Shown in pieces: positions 45,440 to 54,561 of a stretch of DNA of 64,000 nucleotides. Location of the stretch: NCBI RefSeq assembly GCF_030295975.1, contig NZ_AP027364.1:1550001-1614000 (forward strand). Direction: 5' to 3'. The DNA comes from Thalassotalea atypica (GTDB lineage Bacteria; Pseudomonadota; Gammaproteobacteria; Enterobacterales; Alteromonadaceae). The notes under the pieces were generated by a model, which had not been told where the DNA came from, made no database searches, and worked only from the letters and a program-made list of their open reading frames with translations. Each line of letters opens with the position of its first letter. Position 1 is the first letter of the stretch. A program made the position numbers and the translations under genes.

Positions 45440-45940
45440 TTACCACTCATCAATGAACATCTTAGGGTGGTAAAAAGCCTGTATATTGGCGCAGTGATTA
45501 TCCAGTGCATTCCAATGCTGAACATTTGCCGCCAAATGAACGTAACTGCAGGTGGGTAAGTGCGCGAGCTCTTGATCACCGAGTAAATTGCTAAGTGACA
45601 TAAGTGCAGGGTTATGGCCTATGATCACAACACTCTCTTCGTCTTCTGGTCTTTGGACAAGCCAATGATAAAGCTCATTTGAGTCAAAAGTATAGAGTAG
45701 TGAATCAGATCGCCAATGCATGTTCAATTGTAATTGCTGACTAATGAGCTCGATTGTTTGCTGTGCTCTAATGGCTGTACTTGCATAGACATTTTTAAAA
45801 CTGCAGCCATGCGACCAAATCCTCGGAGCCATTCGCTCACATGCCTTTCTTCCTCGTTTATTTAATGGTCGTTGATGATCTGTTAATGTTGCATTTTCCC
45901 AACTTGATTTCGCATGTCGGATCAAATGAATATTTTTCAT
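45440..45940 (-). CDS. sixA: Phosphohistidine phosphatase SixA
   Basis: Histidine-phosphatase-superfamily protein, 166 residues. The R-H-A-K-S-S-W motif at residues 8-14 carries the catalytic His9. T-A-I-R-A-Q-Q-T is the second conserved segment and I-G-H-N-P-A-L near 108 carries the second His. In E. coli SixA dephosphorylates histidine phosphocarriers such as PtsN/NPr or ArcB. The convergent GGDEF-EAL gene ends 17 bases away. Confidence 0.9.
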   Translation of the reverse strand: MKNIHLIRHAKSSWENATLTDHQRPLNKRGRKACERMAPRIWSHGCSFKNVYASTAIRAQQTIELISQQLQLNMHWRSDSLLYTFDSNELYHWLVQRPEDEESVVIIGHNPALMSLSNLLGDQELAHLPTCSYVHLAANVQHWNALDNHCANIQAFYHPKMFIDEW

Positions 45941-46172
45941 AGTAAAGCCTTGAACAATATTTAAGCTACTCTTTAAACATTAATCAAGGCACGAAGAAAA
46001 TCAATAACAATGGGGTTAGAGAAACAGATTTGAGCTTAGTAATTTTATCTGATTCGTTATCACCTATCTTAAGTATTAGCCTGCATTTGATTATATATCG
46101 TCAAAACTAAACCTCGACTATGATTGGTTGTCTGGATGTGGTTCGCACAACAGGAGCCTCTATCGAAGACAC

Positions 46173-46194
46173 AAAAAAGACCTCAATAGAGGCC
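46173..46194 (-). terminator. Terminator of fldA
   Basis: On the minus strand GGCCTC-TATT-GAGGTC is followed by six T. It lies 28 bases past the fldA stop. Confidence 0.75.
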
Positions 46195-46221
46195 TTAAAA
46201 AAATACGTTAATACCTTATGA

Positions 46222-46749
46222 CTAGTCAGCCAATTCAGCCAAACACATTTCGTCGTAGATTTGGTTAACCCATTTATCAACACGTTCTTCTGTTAACTCA
46301 GGCTGACGGTCTTCATCAACACATAAACCGATGAAAGTATTTTCATCAATTAATGCTTTAGATGCTTCAAACTCATAACCTTCTACTGGCCATTGACCCA
46401 CTAGAATAGCGCCTTTTGATTCTGCAATTTCTTTTAACGGCAACATAGCGTCACAGAAATACTCGGCATAATCTTCTTGATCACCCAGACCAAAAATAGC
46501 GACTAATTTATCGGTGAAATCAATTTCTTCTAAATCAGGTAAAAAGTCATCCCAGTCGCATTGGTTTTCACCGTAATACCATGTTGGAATGCCTAAAATG
46601 ATCAGGTCGAATTCTGCGATATCTTCTTTCGTGCTTTTTGCGATATCTTTAACTTCAACCATTTTCTTACCCAGTTTTTTCTGGATTGTTTTACTTACAG
46701 CTTCGGTATTGCCTGTATCGCTACCAAAAAATAAACCTACAATTGCCAT
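46222..46749 (-). CDS. fldA: Flavodoxin
   Basis: FMN-binding electron carrier of 175 residues. F-G-S-D-T-G-N-T-E near 8-16 is the phosphate loop, P-T-W-Y-Y-G near 55 the first FMN-stacking loop, and F-G-L-G-D-Q-E-D-Y-A-E-Y-F near 90-102 the second. Essential in many gammaproteobacteria as donor for isoprenoid, biotin and radical-SAM enzymes. Last gene of the probable ybfF-DUF2788-ybfE-fldA transcript. Confidence 0.97.
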   Translation of the reverse strand: MAIVGLFFGSDTGNTEAVSKTIQKKLGKKMVEVKDIAKSTKEDIAEFDLIILGIPTWYYGENQCDWDDFLPDLEEIDFTDKLVAIFGLGDQEDYAEYFCDAMLPLKEIAESKGAILVGQWPVEGYEFEASKALIDENTFIGLCVDEDRQPELTEERVDKWVNQIYDEMCLAELAD

Positions 46750-46777
46750 CGAATGTAAACCTTTTATTCAATTGATT

Positions 46778-47059
46778 CTAATTTTGTTCATTAGCCAATG
46801 CTTTTAATAACAATGACTCTATCAGCTCGCCGCGGCTCAAGTGTTGATCTTTCGCAAGCTTATCTAATTCTTCAAATAGGCTGGTGTGAATTTTAAATTC
46901 AACACGCTTTAAGCCATTATTTTTGTCGCGCTTTACTTGATTGCGCTTGTTAATTTTTATTTGCACACTACGTGGATGCGGATTTGTTTTCGGTCGACCC
47001 GGACGTTTTTCGTCATTAAACAAATCAATAGTGGTTAAATCAGTAACTTCTTTTGCCAT
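46778..47059 (-). CDS. ybfE: YbfE-like ribbon-helix-helix protein
   Basis: 93 residues. A basic central part (R-P-G-R-P-K, then K-I-N-K-R-N-Q-V-K-R) is followed by a ribbon-helix-helix-like C-terminal segment (R-V-E-F-K-I-H-T-S-L-F-E-E-L-D). The order fldA-ybfE-ybfF-seqA is kept from E. coli, where ybfE is LexA-regulated. I did not find a clear LexA box here. Confidence 0.88.
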   Translation of the reverse strand: MAKEVTDLTTIDLFNDEKRPGRPKTNPHPRSVQIKINKRNQVKRDKNNGLKRVEFKIHTSLFEELDKLAKDQHLSRGELIESLLLKALANEQN

Positions 47060-47096
47060 CTTTCTTTTGTCACTTTTCTTTTGTTTTGTTTAGTCT

Positions 47097-47318
47097 TTAG
47101 CCAACACCTTGACTCTCCCAAACCATTTGAATAATGCCTTTAGCAATGAATCCTGCGCAACCTAAAAACAATACAAAATAAACAACAAATCGTCCCGTTT
47201 TTGGGACATCGTTTTTTTTCATGACATCGTGAATCGATAAGCCTATGAAAATAAAGATAAAAGCAAAAAATAAATTAAGGCCTACCGCCTCTATCAATTC
47301 TAGATATTCTGCTAACAT
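47097..47318 (-). CDS. DUF2788 small membrane protein
   Basis: 73 residues with two transmembrane helices (about 12-30 and 43-65) separated by a D-V-M-K-K-N-D-V-P-K loop. This matches the uncharacterised DUF2788 family found at this locus in marine gammaproteobacteria. It sits between ybfF and ybfE on one probable transcript. Confidence 0.85.
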   Translation of the reverse strand: MLAEYLELIEAVGLNLFFAFIFIFIGLSIHDVMKKNDVPKTGRFVVYFVLFLGCAGFIAKGIIQMVWESQGVG

Positions 47319-47374
47319 AACTTCACCCGAAAAAAACTGGCGGCACTATATCACAACGGCTTTATTCAATCGAC

Positions 47375-48139
47375 TTATGAGCTTAAAAAATCTTGAACAA
47401 TTTTATTAAAGGCGATGGTCTTTTCTGCGTGTAGCCAATGACCTGCGCCAGCGATGATTTTTGCTTTGCTGCTTGGAAAGTACGCACCAACGATTTCACG
47501 ATGGGCGGCGGTGATATAGTCTGAATTGCCTCCTTTTATAAATAATGTTTGACCTGTAAAATTCTGATCATCGGCAAAACCTTCTGCAATGTGTGGATAG
47601 CAATTAATAATATTGTCTAAGTTACATTTAAACGATAGCTTGCCATCTTTCGTGGTCAAATTGCGCAGCAGAAACTGTCTAACCCCTAATTCTTTAACGT
47701 AGTGACTTAGTGCCAAATCAGCCTCTTTTCTTGATGTTAGTGAGGGTAAATCGAGCGCTTTCAGGCCGGTCAAAATTTGTTGGTGATGAGGGGGATAAGC
47801 GACAGGGGCAATGTCAGCAACAATCAGTTTTTCGACATATGCAGGAAATGTCAGGGCGATTTGCATTGCAATTTTTCCACCCATTGAATGACCAAGTATA
47901 TGTGCTCGTTTAATATTCAGATGCTCGAGTACATTAATTACATCTTGAGCAAGTTCCGTGTACTTCATCGACGATTTGTGGAAAGAATCGCCATGATTTC
48001 GCACGTCGACACTAATGATCTGATATTTTTCAGACAATGGTTTAGCCACCATGCCTAGATTATCTAAACTGCCTAAAAGACCATGAATTAAGATCAAAGG
48101 TGTACCTTCACCTAGAACATTAAAATTAAGCAATGTCAT
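47375..48139 (-). CDS. ybfF: YbfF-type esterase/acyl-CoA thioesterase
   Basis: Alpha/beta hydrolase of 254 residues. H-G-L-L-G-S-L-D-N-L-G near 19 carries the oxyanion region, G-H-S-M-G-G-K near 90 the nucleophile, and G-A-G-H-W-L-H-A near the end the catalytic His. I chose ATG 48139, with AGGAGA upstream; a reading 40 codons longer has no similarity to the family. Divergent from seqA, as in E. coli. Confidence 0.93.
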   Translation of the reverse strand: MTLLNFNVLGEGTPLILIHGLLGSLDNLGMVAKPLSEKYQIISVDVRNHGDSFHKSSMKYTELAQDVINVLEHLNIKRAHILGHSMGGKIAMQIALTFPAYVEKLIVADIAPVAYPPHHQQILTGLKALDLPSLTSRKEADLALSHYVKELGVRQFLLRNLTTKDGKLSFKCNLDNIINCYPHIAEGFADDQNFTGQTLFIKGGNSDYITAAHREIVGAYFPSSKAKIIAGAGHWLHAEKTIAFNKIVQDFLSS

Positions 48140-48266
48140 TAAGTTCTCCTGTAAAACTGAGCGGATTGTCGTTGCTTTCTCATTTACTTGCAATGAATTT
48201 AACAGACTTGAAAAATAAATATGAAATCTTAGGTATTTTACTCTAGAGAGATGACGCATTGCTAAG

Positions 48267-48272
48267 TATAAT
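48267..48272 (+). promoter_or_regulatory. Possible -10 box of seqA
   Basis: TATAAT 32 bases before the seqA ATG; the -35 is poor. Confidence 0.35.
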
Positions 48273-48303
48273 CATCGCGCTTATAAAAAATCCGGGATAA
48301 TAA

Positions 48304-48852
48304 ATGAAAAGCATTGAAATAGACGAAGAGCTTTATCAGTACATTGCCAGTAAAACCGAGTTTATTGGTGAAAGTGCATCTTCCATTTTACGTCGATTAT
48401 TGGCATTAGATTCAAATGCTGTAACTACGTCAAATTCTCCTGTCGTTGAGCTTGAAGTTAAGTCTGAGGCTGTAAAGTCTTCTGTTCCAGAGAAAGACAC
48501 GAATGTTGAAAACCATGGTTCTGTATTTGATCATATTAATAAAGAAGAATTAGCCATGCAGCGCGGCGCTGTAGGACGTTTCTTGTTGATCCTTGCAGCA
48601 CTGCATCGTGTACATGCAGATAAGTTTTCAGCTGTGTGTAACATCCGTGGTCGTGATCGCCTTTATTTCGCTGACAGTGAAAAAGCATTGGCTGAAACGG
48701 GCAGCAGTACGAAGCCACGTCAGATCCCAGAAAGTGAATATTGGGTGATCACTAATTCAAATACAACACGTAAAAAGATGATGTTAACTGAAGTTGCTGT
48801 CGCCTTAAATTACAGTGCTAGTGATGCCGAAAAAATTCGAGAATTATTATAG
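48304..48852 (+). CDS. seqA: Negative modulator of replication initiation SeqA
   Basis: Binds hemimethylated GATC to sequester the origin and organise new DNA. It has 182 residues. The N-terminal oligomerisation motif [11 protein letters not shown] is followed by an acidic, variable linker (45-75). The C-terminal DNA-binding domain begins near 95, with F-L-L-I-L-A-A-L-H and R-G-R-D-R-L-Y-F-A. Its presence implies Dam methylation in the host. pgm starts 8 bases after the stop. Confidence 0.96.
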   Translation: MKSIEIDEELYQYIASKTEFIGESASSILRRLLALDSNAVTTSNSPVVELEVKSEAVKSSVPEKDTNVENHGSVFDHINKEELAMQRGAVGRFLLILAALHRVHADKFSAVCNIRGRDRLYFADSEKALAETGSSTKPRQIPESEYWVITNSNTTRKKMMLTEVAVALNYSASDAEKIRELL

Positions 48853-48860
48853 GAAGTAAA

Positions 48861-50507
48861 ATGACAGTTCATCAGCATGCAGGGAAGAAAGCGCGACCAG
48901 AAGATAGAATTAACATTCCAAAAGTGGTCAGTGATTATTTTTTGAAAACACCGAATGTTAACCATGAAACAGAACAAGTAAGTTTTGGAACATCGGGTCA
49001 TCGTGGTAGCTCTTTAAAATCAAGCTTCAATGAAAATCATATTTTAGCGATTGTGCAAGCTGTTGTTGAGTACAGAAAAAAACAGGGCTTTGATGGTCCT
49101 CTCTATTTGGGTAAAGACACGCACGCATTGTCTGAGCCCGCATTTAACACAGCAATTTCCGTATTAATTGCTAATGATGTTCCTGTTGTTATTCAAGCTG
49201 ATGAAGGTTATACACCTACACCTGTCATTTCCCGTCTGATAATTAGCCATAATCAAACACAAACCACAACGGCTGACGGATTGATCATTACGCCGTCTCA
49301 TAACCCGCCAGCGGATGGGGGAATTAAATATAATCCTCCTCATGGTGGTCCTGCTGAAGGTGACATCACCAAAGTTATTGAACAACGTGCCAATGAATTA
49401 TTAGCAGCAGAACTTGAAGGAGTGCTTGATGTCGCTATTGAAGAGGCAATGGCTTCTTCATTACTGTTTAAACAAGACTTTATTCAATTGTATGTTGATC
49501 AGCTTGATCAGGTCATCGATATGCAAGCCATCGCAAAAGCAGGGGTGACCATTGGCGTTGACCCTTTAGGTGGCTCAGGCATCGAATATTGGCCTGTTAT
49601 CGCCAAAAAATATGGTATAAATATTGATGTCGTAAACCCTGTAGTTGATGCTAGCTTTGCGTTTATGCCTTTAGATAAAGATGGAAAAATTCGCATGGAT
49701 TGCTCATCTCCTTATGCGATGGCCGGCTTGATTGAACTAAAAGATAAATTTGATATCGCCGTGGGTAATGATCCTGATTTTGATCGCCATGGCATTGTCA
49801 CTAAATCGGGCGGTCTAATGAACCCCAATCATTACCTTGCCGTTGCCATCAATTATCTGATGACTAACCGAGATTGGCCTGCAAAAGCCAAAATTGGTAA
49901 AACTTTAGTGTCTAGTTCATTAATCGATCGCGTGGCAAAAAAATTAAACAAACCTCTGGCCGAAGTGCCAGTCGGCTTTAAGTGGTTTGTAGATGGCTTG
50001 CAAGATGCAACTTACGCATTTGGCGGCGAAGAAAGTGCTGGAGCTTCTTTTATCGCAAAAGATGGCAGCTGTTGGACCACGGATAAAGACGGTTTTATTA
50101 TGGCGCTGCTTGCTGCTGAAATTTTAGCGGTAACAGGAAAAGATCCTTATCAGCATTATTTAGTGCTGGTTGATGAACTGGGCAAGCCTTGTTATGGCCG
50201 TGTTGAGGCTGTGGCGAGCAGTATGCAAAAGAAAATACTGACTAACATGAGCCCTGATATGATCACGGTAACTGAACTTGCGGGCGAAAAAATAACTCAA
50301 GTACTTAGCCATGCACCCGGTAATAACGCTGCTATTGGTGGATTAAAAGTGGAAACTGACAACGGCTGGTTTGCCGCTCGTCCCTCTGGTACTGAAGATA
50401 TTTATAAGATCTATGCTGAGAGCTTTATTGACCAAACGCACTTAGAAATAATTATCGAAGAAGCGCAATCGATAGTGGGCGATGTATTTAAAGCGGCGGG
50501 TCTGTAG
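48861..50507 (+). CDS. pgm: Phosphoglucomutase (alpha-D-glucose phosphate-specific)
   Basis: Interconverts glucose 1- and 6-phosphate. The 548 residues match the E. coli enzyme. The phosphoserine loop T-P-S-H-N-P-P lies near 144-150, the metal-binding D-P-D-F-D-R-H near 305, the sugar-specificity G-G-E-E-S-A-G near 390, and the phosphate-binding R-P-S-G-T-E-D near the C-terminus. AGGAAG precedes the ATG. It forms an operon with seqA and the next small ORF. Confidence 0.97.
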   Translation: MTVHQHAGKKARPEDRINIPKVVSDYFLKTPNVNHETEQVSFGTSGHRGSSLKSSFNENHILAIVQAVVEYRKKQGFDGPLYLGKDTHALSEPAFNTAISVLIANDVPVVIQADEGYTPTPVISRLIISHNQTQTTTADGLIITPSHNPPADGGIKYNPPHGGPAEGDITKVIEQRANELLAAELEGVLDVAIEEAMASSLLFKQDFIQLYVDQLDQVIDMQAIAKAGVTIGVDPLGGSGIEYWPVIAKKYGINIDVVNPVVDASFAFMPLDKDGKIRMDCSSPYAMAGLIELKDKFDIAVGNDPDFDRHGIVTKSGGLMNPNHYLAVAINYLMTNRDWPAKAKIGKTLVSSSLIDRVAKKLNKPLAEVPVGFKWFVDGLQDATYAFGGEESAGASFIAKDGSCWTTDKDGFIMALLAAEILAVTGKDPYQHYLVLVDELGKPCYGRVEAVASSMQKKILTNMSPDMITVTELAGEKITQVLSHAPGNNAAIGGLKVETDNGWFAARPSGTEDIYKIYAESFIDQTHLEIIIEEAQSIVGDVFKAAGL

Positions 50508-50509
50508 TT

Positions 50510-50836
50510 ATGACGCCCGCACTTAATGAATTGGCGGAAGTGATTGCAAAAGCCAATGATCTTTTCACTCAACGCCATCAAAAAGTAGATACGGTTATCG
50601 GTATCATGGATAAAGTATTACGCAAACAAGGCATGGCGGCTGATGCCGTGACTATTGATGCGGTTGCGCTTAATAAGAAAATTGTTTTTCTATTAAGGGA
50701 TGCCGAGCCCGATGTTGTTGAAGTTGCTTTAGGAAATAAAGACGGCGATATATACTCTTCTGAAAAGCAAGATACAGCGGTATTAACCCCTGAAAGTATT
50801 GTAATTATAATGGAAAGCAATTTTATTACTCATTAA
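50510..50836 (+). CDS. Small protein in the seqA-pgm operon, function unknown
   Basis: 108 residues, ATG two bases after the pgm stop. A helical first half (A-x-x-L-F-x-Q-R-H-Q-K-V) is followed by three short strands (K-K-I-V-F-L-L, D-V-V-E-V-A-L-G, S-I-V-I-I-M-E). It is soluble. Tight coupling to pgm suggests a real gene expressed with it. I recognise no family. Confidence 0.65.
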   Translation: MTPALNELAEVIAKANDLFTQRHQKVDTVIGIMDKVLRKQGMAADAVTIDAVALNKKIVFLLRDAEPDVVEVALGNKDGDIYSSEKQDTAVLTPESIVIIMESNFITH

Positions 50837-50921
50837 TAAGTTGCTCTAAATTGGGGGGCGAGTTCTCGTTACGGTTAAATTCGAGTACAATACAGCCAAG
50901 TTTATTCAAAAAGTAGTTCCC

Positions 50922-51974
50922 GTGCAATCATTACAACATCAATTACAAGCCTCTGGCGACTTTCTCAGCTTAACTCGTGAAAACGAGTGGTCAATCCCGG
51001 AATCATTTTCCTTTGACGTTATTCACCAGGCAACAAACACCAAATCAACAGTAAGTGTTCTAGATACGGGGATTATCTTATTCGAACCTATTGATCGAAC
51101 ATCTACCAAAGATATCGTGTTGTCATGCGCAGTTCATGGCAATGAAACGGCGCCAATTGAAATTTGTGCGGAGCTCATTGAAAAGCTAATAAAAGGGCAG
51201 TTGCACCTTGCTGAGCGTGTGTTGTTTTTATTTGGAAACCCGGCTTCAATGAATATTGGAAAACGTTTTGTTGAAGAAAACCTAAATCGTCTGTTCTCTG
51301 GCGCACACAGTGACGGCGGTTTAATTAACAAAGAGCGCCATCGCGCGAAAAAGTTAGAGCAAACAGTTACTGAGTTCTTCACAGAGCACGGCTTATCAGG
51401 TAATAGAGAGCGATACCACTACGATTTACATACAGCAATTCGTGGCTCTAAAAATGACAAGTTTGCTGTTTATCCGTTTAGACATGGTAGTCCTTGGAAA
51501 ACTTCACAATTGGAATTTCTTGCCGCATGTGATGTCAGTACTATATTACTTTCACACTCGCCAACCACTACCTTTAGCTACTTTTCGTCAAATAATTTTG
51601 GTGCCGACGCCTTTACGGTTGAGCTAGGCAAAGTGAGACCATTTGGTGAAAACGATATGGCATCGTTTGCAGCGGTTAAACAAACACTAACTCGTTTTGT
51701 GTCTGGGCAAGCACTTGATACAACACCTTATAAAGCGAATGACTTTAATATTTTTGAAATCGATCAGACCATCAACCGTGAAACTCAAGATTTTGTTTTA
51801 CATTTTGCGGATGATGTTGAAAACTTCACGGATTTTCCCCTTGGCTTTGTGCTAGCAACAGATGGTGATATTGAGCATAAAGTAAGAACAGAGGGTGAGG
51901 CGATCATCTTTCCAAATGCCGATGTTGCCTTAGGCCAACGGGCATTATTAACAGTCAAGCCGACTACTATTTAA
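50922..51974 (+). CDS. astE: Succinylglutamate desuccinylase (AstE)
   Basis: Last step of the arginine succinyltransferase pathway: succinylglutamate to glutamate and succinate. It has 350 residues and a GTG start. The zinc site is H-G-N-E-T-A-P-I-E near 70, with Y-D-L-H-T-A-I-R near 165, and the catalytic Glu lies in T-V-E-L-G-K. The other ast genes (astCADB) are not in this window. A terminator follows. Confidence 0.92.
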   Translation: MQSLQHQLQASGDFLSLTRENEWSIPESFSFDVIHQATNTKSTVSVLDTGIILFEPIDRTSTKDIVLSCAVHGNETAPIEICAELIEKLIKGQLHLAERVLFLFGNPASMNIGKRFVEENLNRLFSGAHSDGGLINKERHRAKKLEQTVTEFFTEHGLSGNRERYHYDLHTAIRGSKNDKFAVYPFRHGSPWKTSQLEFLAACDVSTILLSHSPTTTFSYFSSNNFGADAFTVELGKVRPFGENDMASFAAVKQTLTRFVSGQALDTTPYKANDFNIFEIDQTINRETQDFVLHFADDVENFTDFPLGFVLATDGDIEHKVRTEGEAIIFPNADVALGQRALLTVKPTTI

Positions 51975-52003
51975 TGCCAAACATATAACGTATTGCTTTT
52001 CTT

Positions 52004-52036
52004 AAGGCTGCTGATTAAATCAGCAGCCTTTTTTTA
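52004..52036 (+). terminator. Terminator of astE
   Basis: AAGGCTGCTGA and TCAGCAGCCTT form a long stem around TTAAA, followed by seven T. Confidence 0.92.
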
Positions 52037-52390
52037 TAAGTACATTCTTTTACTTTTTAATTTGTTGAACATTTAATTATGCAGTTTTTGTTAATTAATA
52101 TTTGTGATGGAAAGTTAACGATTGTTTGACCGTGTTATGTTGGTTTATTCAGCAGTTTATTGATAATGAAAGCTCATCTGTAAACTTTTCTGAGCACTTA
52201 GCACCTCAAAAATAGTGGGTTCTTATCCACTTGCTTGAAACTCAGTTTACGTAAAGGTAAAGTCTTACGCATTACAACAAGCTATAACAATTCGCTCATC
52301 TAAACTTGTATTGCTGACTATACTTAATGCAACTTTTGATGCGGCTTATGCAAACAAAATTTGATTGTTTGCCCTAACGAAGAGAACGCT
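52037..52390 (+). other. bkd operon upstream region
   Basis: About 350 bp without an ORF. It holds a perfect inverted repeat close to the start codon (52350-52372). No bkdR-type regulator gene is adjacent. Confidence 0.5.
52350..52372 (+). promoter_or_regulatory. Inverted repeat before the bkd genes
   Basis: GCAAACAA and TTGTTTGC are exact 8-bp complements around AATTTGA, ending 18 bases before the first ATG. It could be a repressor operator or an mRNA stem near the ribosome binding site. Confidence 0.5.
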
Positions 52391-53572
52391 ATGAACACTG
52401 ATATTTATAAAGAAGGGCCAGTGGTTCACTCGCCAGCTTTTATTGATGGTCATTCAGTAGAAATTCCAATCCTTAAAATCCTTAAACAAGATGGTACAAC
52501 CTATCCTGATGCACAATTGCCAGAATTAGAGCAAGCATTAGCTGTTAAGGCGTATGAAGCGCTAGTTTTTCATCGTGTGTTAGATGAACGAATGATAGCC
52601 TCGCAGCGTCAGGGTCGTTTAAGTTTTTATATGAGTGCTTTAGGCGAAGAAGCCACTACTGTGGGAGGGGCAGCTGCGTTGGAAGATCAAGACATGATCA
52701 TGGCGCAGTACCGTGAGCAAGGTTGCCTGATTTTCCGTGGTTTCGCCTTAGAAGATTTCATGAACCAAATGTTCTCTAACGAGAAAGACTTGGGTAAAGG
52801 TCGCCAAATGCCTATTCACTACGGCAGTAATGAGTTGAACTACATGACCATTTCATCACCACTAGGTACACAAATTCCGCAAGCAGCAGGTTATGCTTAC
52901 GGTCAAAAACTGCAAGGTAAAGATGCAGTGACTATTTGTTATTTTGGTGAAGGAGCTGCGTCAGAAGGGGATTTCCATGCTGGCCTGAATATGGCAGCGG
53001 TGCACAAAGCACCGGTGATATTCTTCTGTAGAAATAACGGTTATGCCATTTCAACGCCGTCTGACGAGCAATATGTGGGTAACGGTATCGCCTCTCGTGG
53101 TGTCGGTTACGGCATTAAAACAATTCGAATTGATGGCAATGATATTTTAGCTGTCATTAAAGCTGTGCAGTTAGCTCGTCAACATGCCCTCGAAAGCGAA
53201 GAGCCCGTTATCATTGAAGCCATGTCTTACCGCTTAGGTGCGCATTCTACCTCAGACGACCCATCCGGATATCGCACCAAAGAAGAAGAAGCAAAATGGC
53301 AAGAGCATGATCCTATTGCTCGCTTTAAATCTTGGATGATCGCTCAAGGTTGGTGGAGTGAAGCACAAGAAAATGAAATATTTGCGCGCTTACGTGAAGA
53401 AATATTAGCTGCTGTAAAAGTTGCTGAAAAAATTGATAAACCGCCAGTTGAAGATCTAGTGACTGATGTATATGCCGAAGTGCCTAAGCATCTTCAAGAT
53501 CAATTGGATGAGCTTAAAGAGCACATCAAGAAATACCCAGAAGCCTATCCATTTACAGCGGGGAGAATTTAA
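52391..53572 (+). CDS. bkdA1: Branched-chain 2-oxoacid dehydrogenase E1 alpha
   Basis: Thiamine-diphosphate subunit that decarboxylates the keto acids of Val, Leu and Ile. It has 393 residues from ATG 52391 (GAAGAG upstream). The thiamine-binding motif [10 protein letters not shown] near 190, then N-N-G-Y-A-I-S-T, and the phosphorylation-loop region [13 protein letters not shown] are all present. It is first of three tightly spaced genes. Confidence 0.95.
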   Translation: MNTDIYKEGPVVHSPAFIDGHSVEIPILKILKQDGTTYPDAQLPELEQALAVKAYEALVFHRVLDERMIASQRQGRLSFYMSALGEEATTVGGAAALEDQDMIMAQYREQGCLIFRGFALEDFMNQMFSNEKDLGKGRQMPIHYGSNELNYMTISSPLGTQIPQAAGYAYGQKLQGKDAVTICYFGEGAASEGDFHAGLNMAAVHKAPVIFFCRNNGYAISTPSDEQYVGNGIASRGVGYGIKTIRIDGNDILAVIKAVQLARQHALESEEPVIIEAMSYRLGAHSTSDDPSGYRTKEEEAKWQEHDPIARFKSWMIAQGWWSEAQENEIFARLREEILAAVKVAEKIDKPPVEDLVTDVYAEVPKHLQDQLDELKEHIKKYPEAYPFTAGRI

Positions 53573-53574
53573 TC

Positions 53575-54552
53575 ATGGCACAGATGAACTTATTACACGC
53601 GATTAATAATGCACTCGATATTGCCATGGCTGAAGATGATTCAACCCTTTGTTTTGGTGAAGATGTTGGTCATTTTGGCGGCGTATTCCGCGCAACCAGT
53701 GGATTACAAGAGAAATATGGCAAAGCACGCTGTTTCAATACCCCGCTAGTTGAACAAGGTATCATGGGATTTGCCAATGGTTTAGCGGCGCAAGGCTCAC
53801 GCCCCATCGCCGAAATCCAGTTTGCTGATTACATTTTCCCAGCATTTGATCAAATTGTTAATGAATCAGCTAAATTTAGGTACCGCAGTGGTAACCAATT
53901 TGACGTTGGACGATTAACCATTCGTACCCCATACGGTGGCGGTATCGCTGGTGGCTTATACCACAGTCAATCACCAGAAGCTTATTTTGCTCATACACCA
54001 GGCTTAAAAGTGGTTGTGCCGCGTAATCCTTATCAAGCAAAAGGCTTGTTGTTAGCGTCTATTCGCGATGATAACCCTGTTATTTTCTTTGAACCAAAAC
54101 GTTTATACCGCGCCTCGGTAGGTGAAGTACCAGAAGATGATTATCAATTACCACTGGGTAAAGCTGAAGTGGTTAAAACGGGGGCTGACATCAGTCTATT
54201 AGCTTGGGGCGCTCAGATGGAAATCATCGAAAAAGCGGCAGAAATGGCTGAAGCTGAAGGTATCTCTTGTGAAGTGCTTGATTTACGCAGCATCCTACCT
54301 TGGGATGTAGAAACGATTGCCAACTCAGTAATGAAAACGGGTCGTTTATTAATTAGCCACGAAGCACCTTTAACGGCAGGTTTTGCTGGTGAGATTGCAG
54401 CGACGATTCAAAGTGAGTGCTTTTTACATTTAGAGTCGCCCATAGCTCGTGTTTGTGGTGTTGATACACCGTACCCACTATCACTAGAGCGTGAACATAT
54501 GGCAGACCATTTGAAAGTGTTTGAAGCGATAAAACGAACAGTAAATTTTTAG
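53575..54552 (+). CDS. bkdA2: Branched-chain 2-oxoacid dehydrogenase E1 beta
   Basis: 325 residues. [13 protein letters not shown] near 28-40 and the transketolase-like pyrimidine-binding region ([11 protein letters not shown]) are followed by the C-terminal transketolase domain. It pairs with E1 alpha to form the heterotetramer. It starts two bases after the E1 alpha stop, with GGGGAG as ribosome binding site. Confidence 0.96.
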   Translation: MAQMNLLHAINNALDIAMAEDDSTLCFGEDVGHFGGVFRATSGLQEKYGKARCFNTPLVEQGIMGFANGLAAQGSRPIAEIQFADYIFPAFDQIVNESAKFRYRSGNQFDVGRLTIRTPYGGGIAGGLYHSQSPEAYFAHTPGLKVVVPRNPYQAKGLLLASIRDDNPVIFFEPKRLYRASVGEVPEDDYQLPLGKAEVVKTGADISLLAWGAQMEIIEKAAEMAEAEGISCEVLDLRSILPWDVETIANSVMKTGRLLISHEAPLTAGFAGEIAATIQSECFLHLESPIARVCGVDTPYPLSLEREHMADHLKVFEAIKRTVNF

Positions 54553-54561
54553 GAACTGATC

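Noticed and set aside
46155-46194. Terminator/antiterminator switch after fldA
   Set aside because: A competing GCCTCTAT/ATAGAGGC pair exists, but its second arm lies downstream of the T-run on the minus strand, so it could not form in time to prevent termination.
46778-47100. LexA box upstream of ybfE
   Set aside because: No CTGT-N8-ACAG site could be found near the start.
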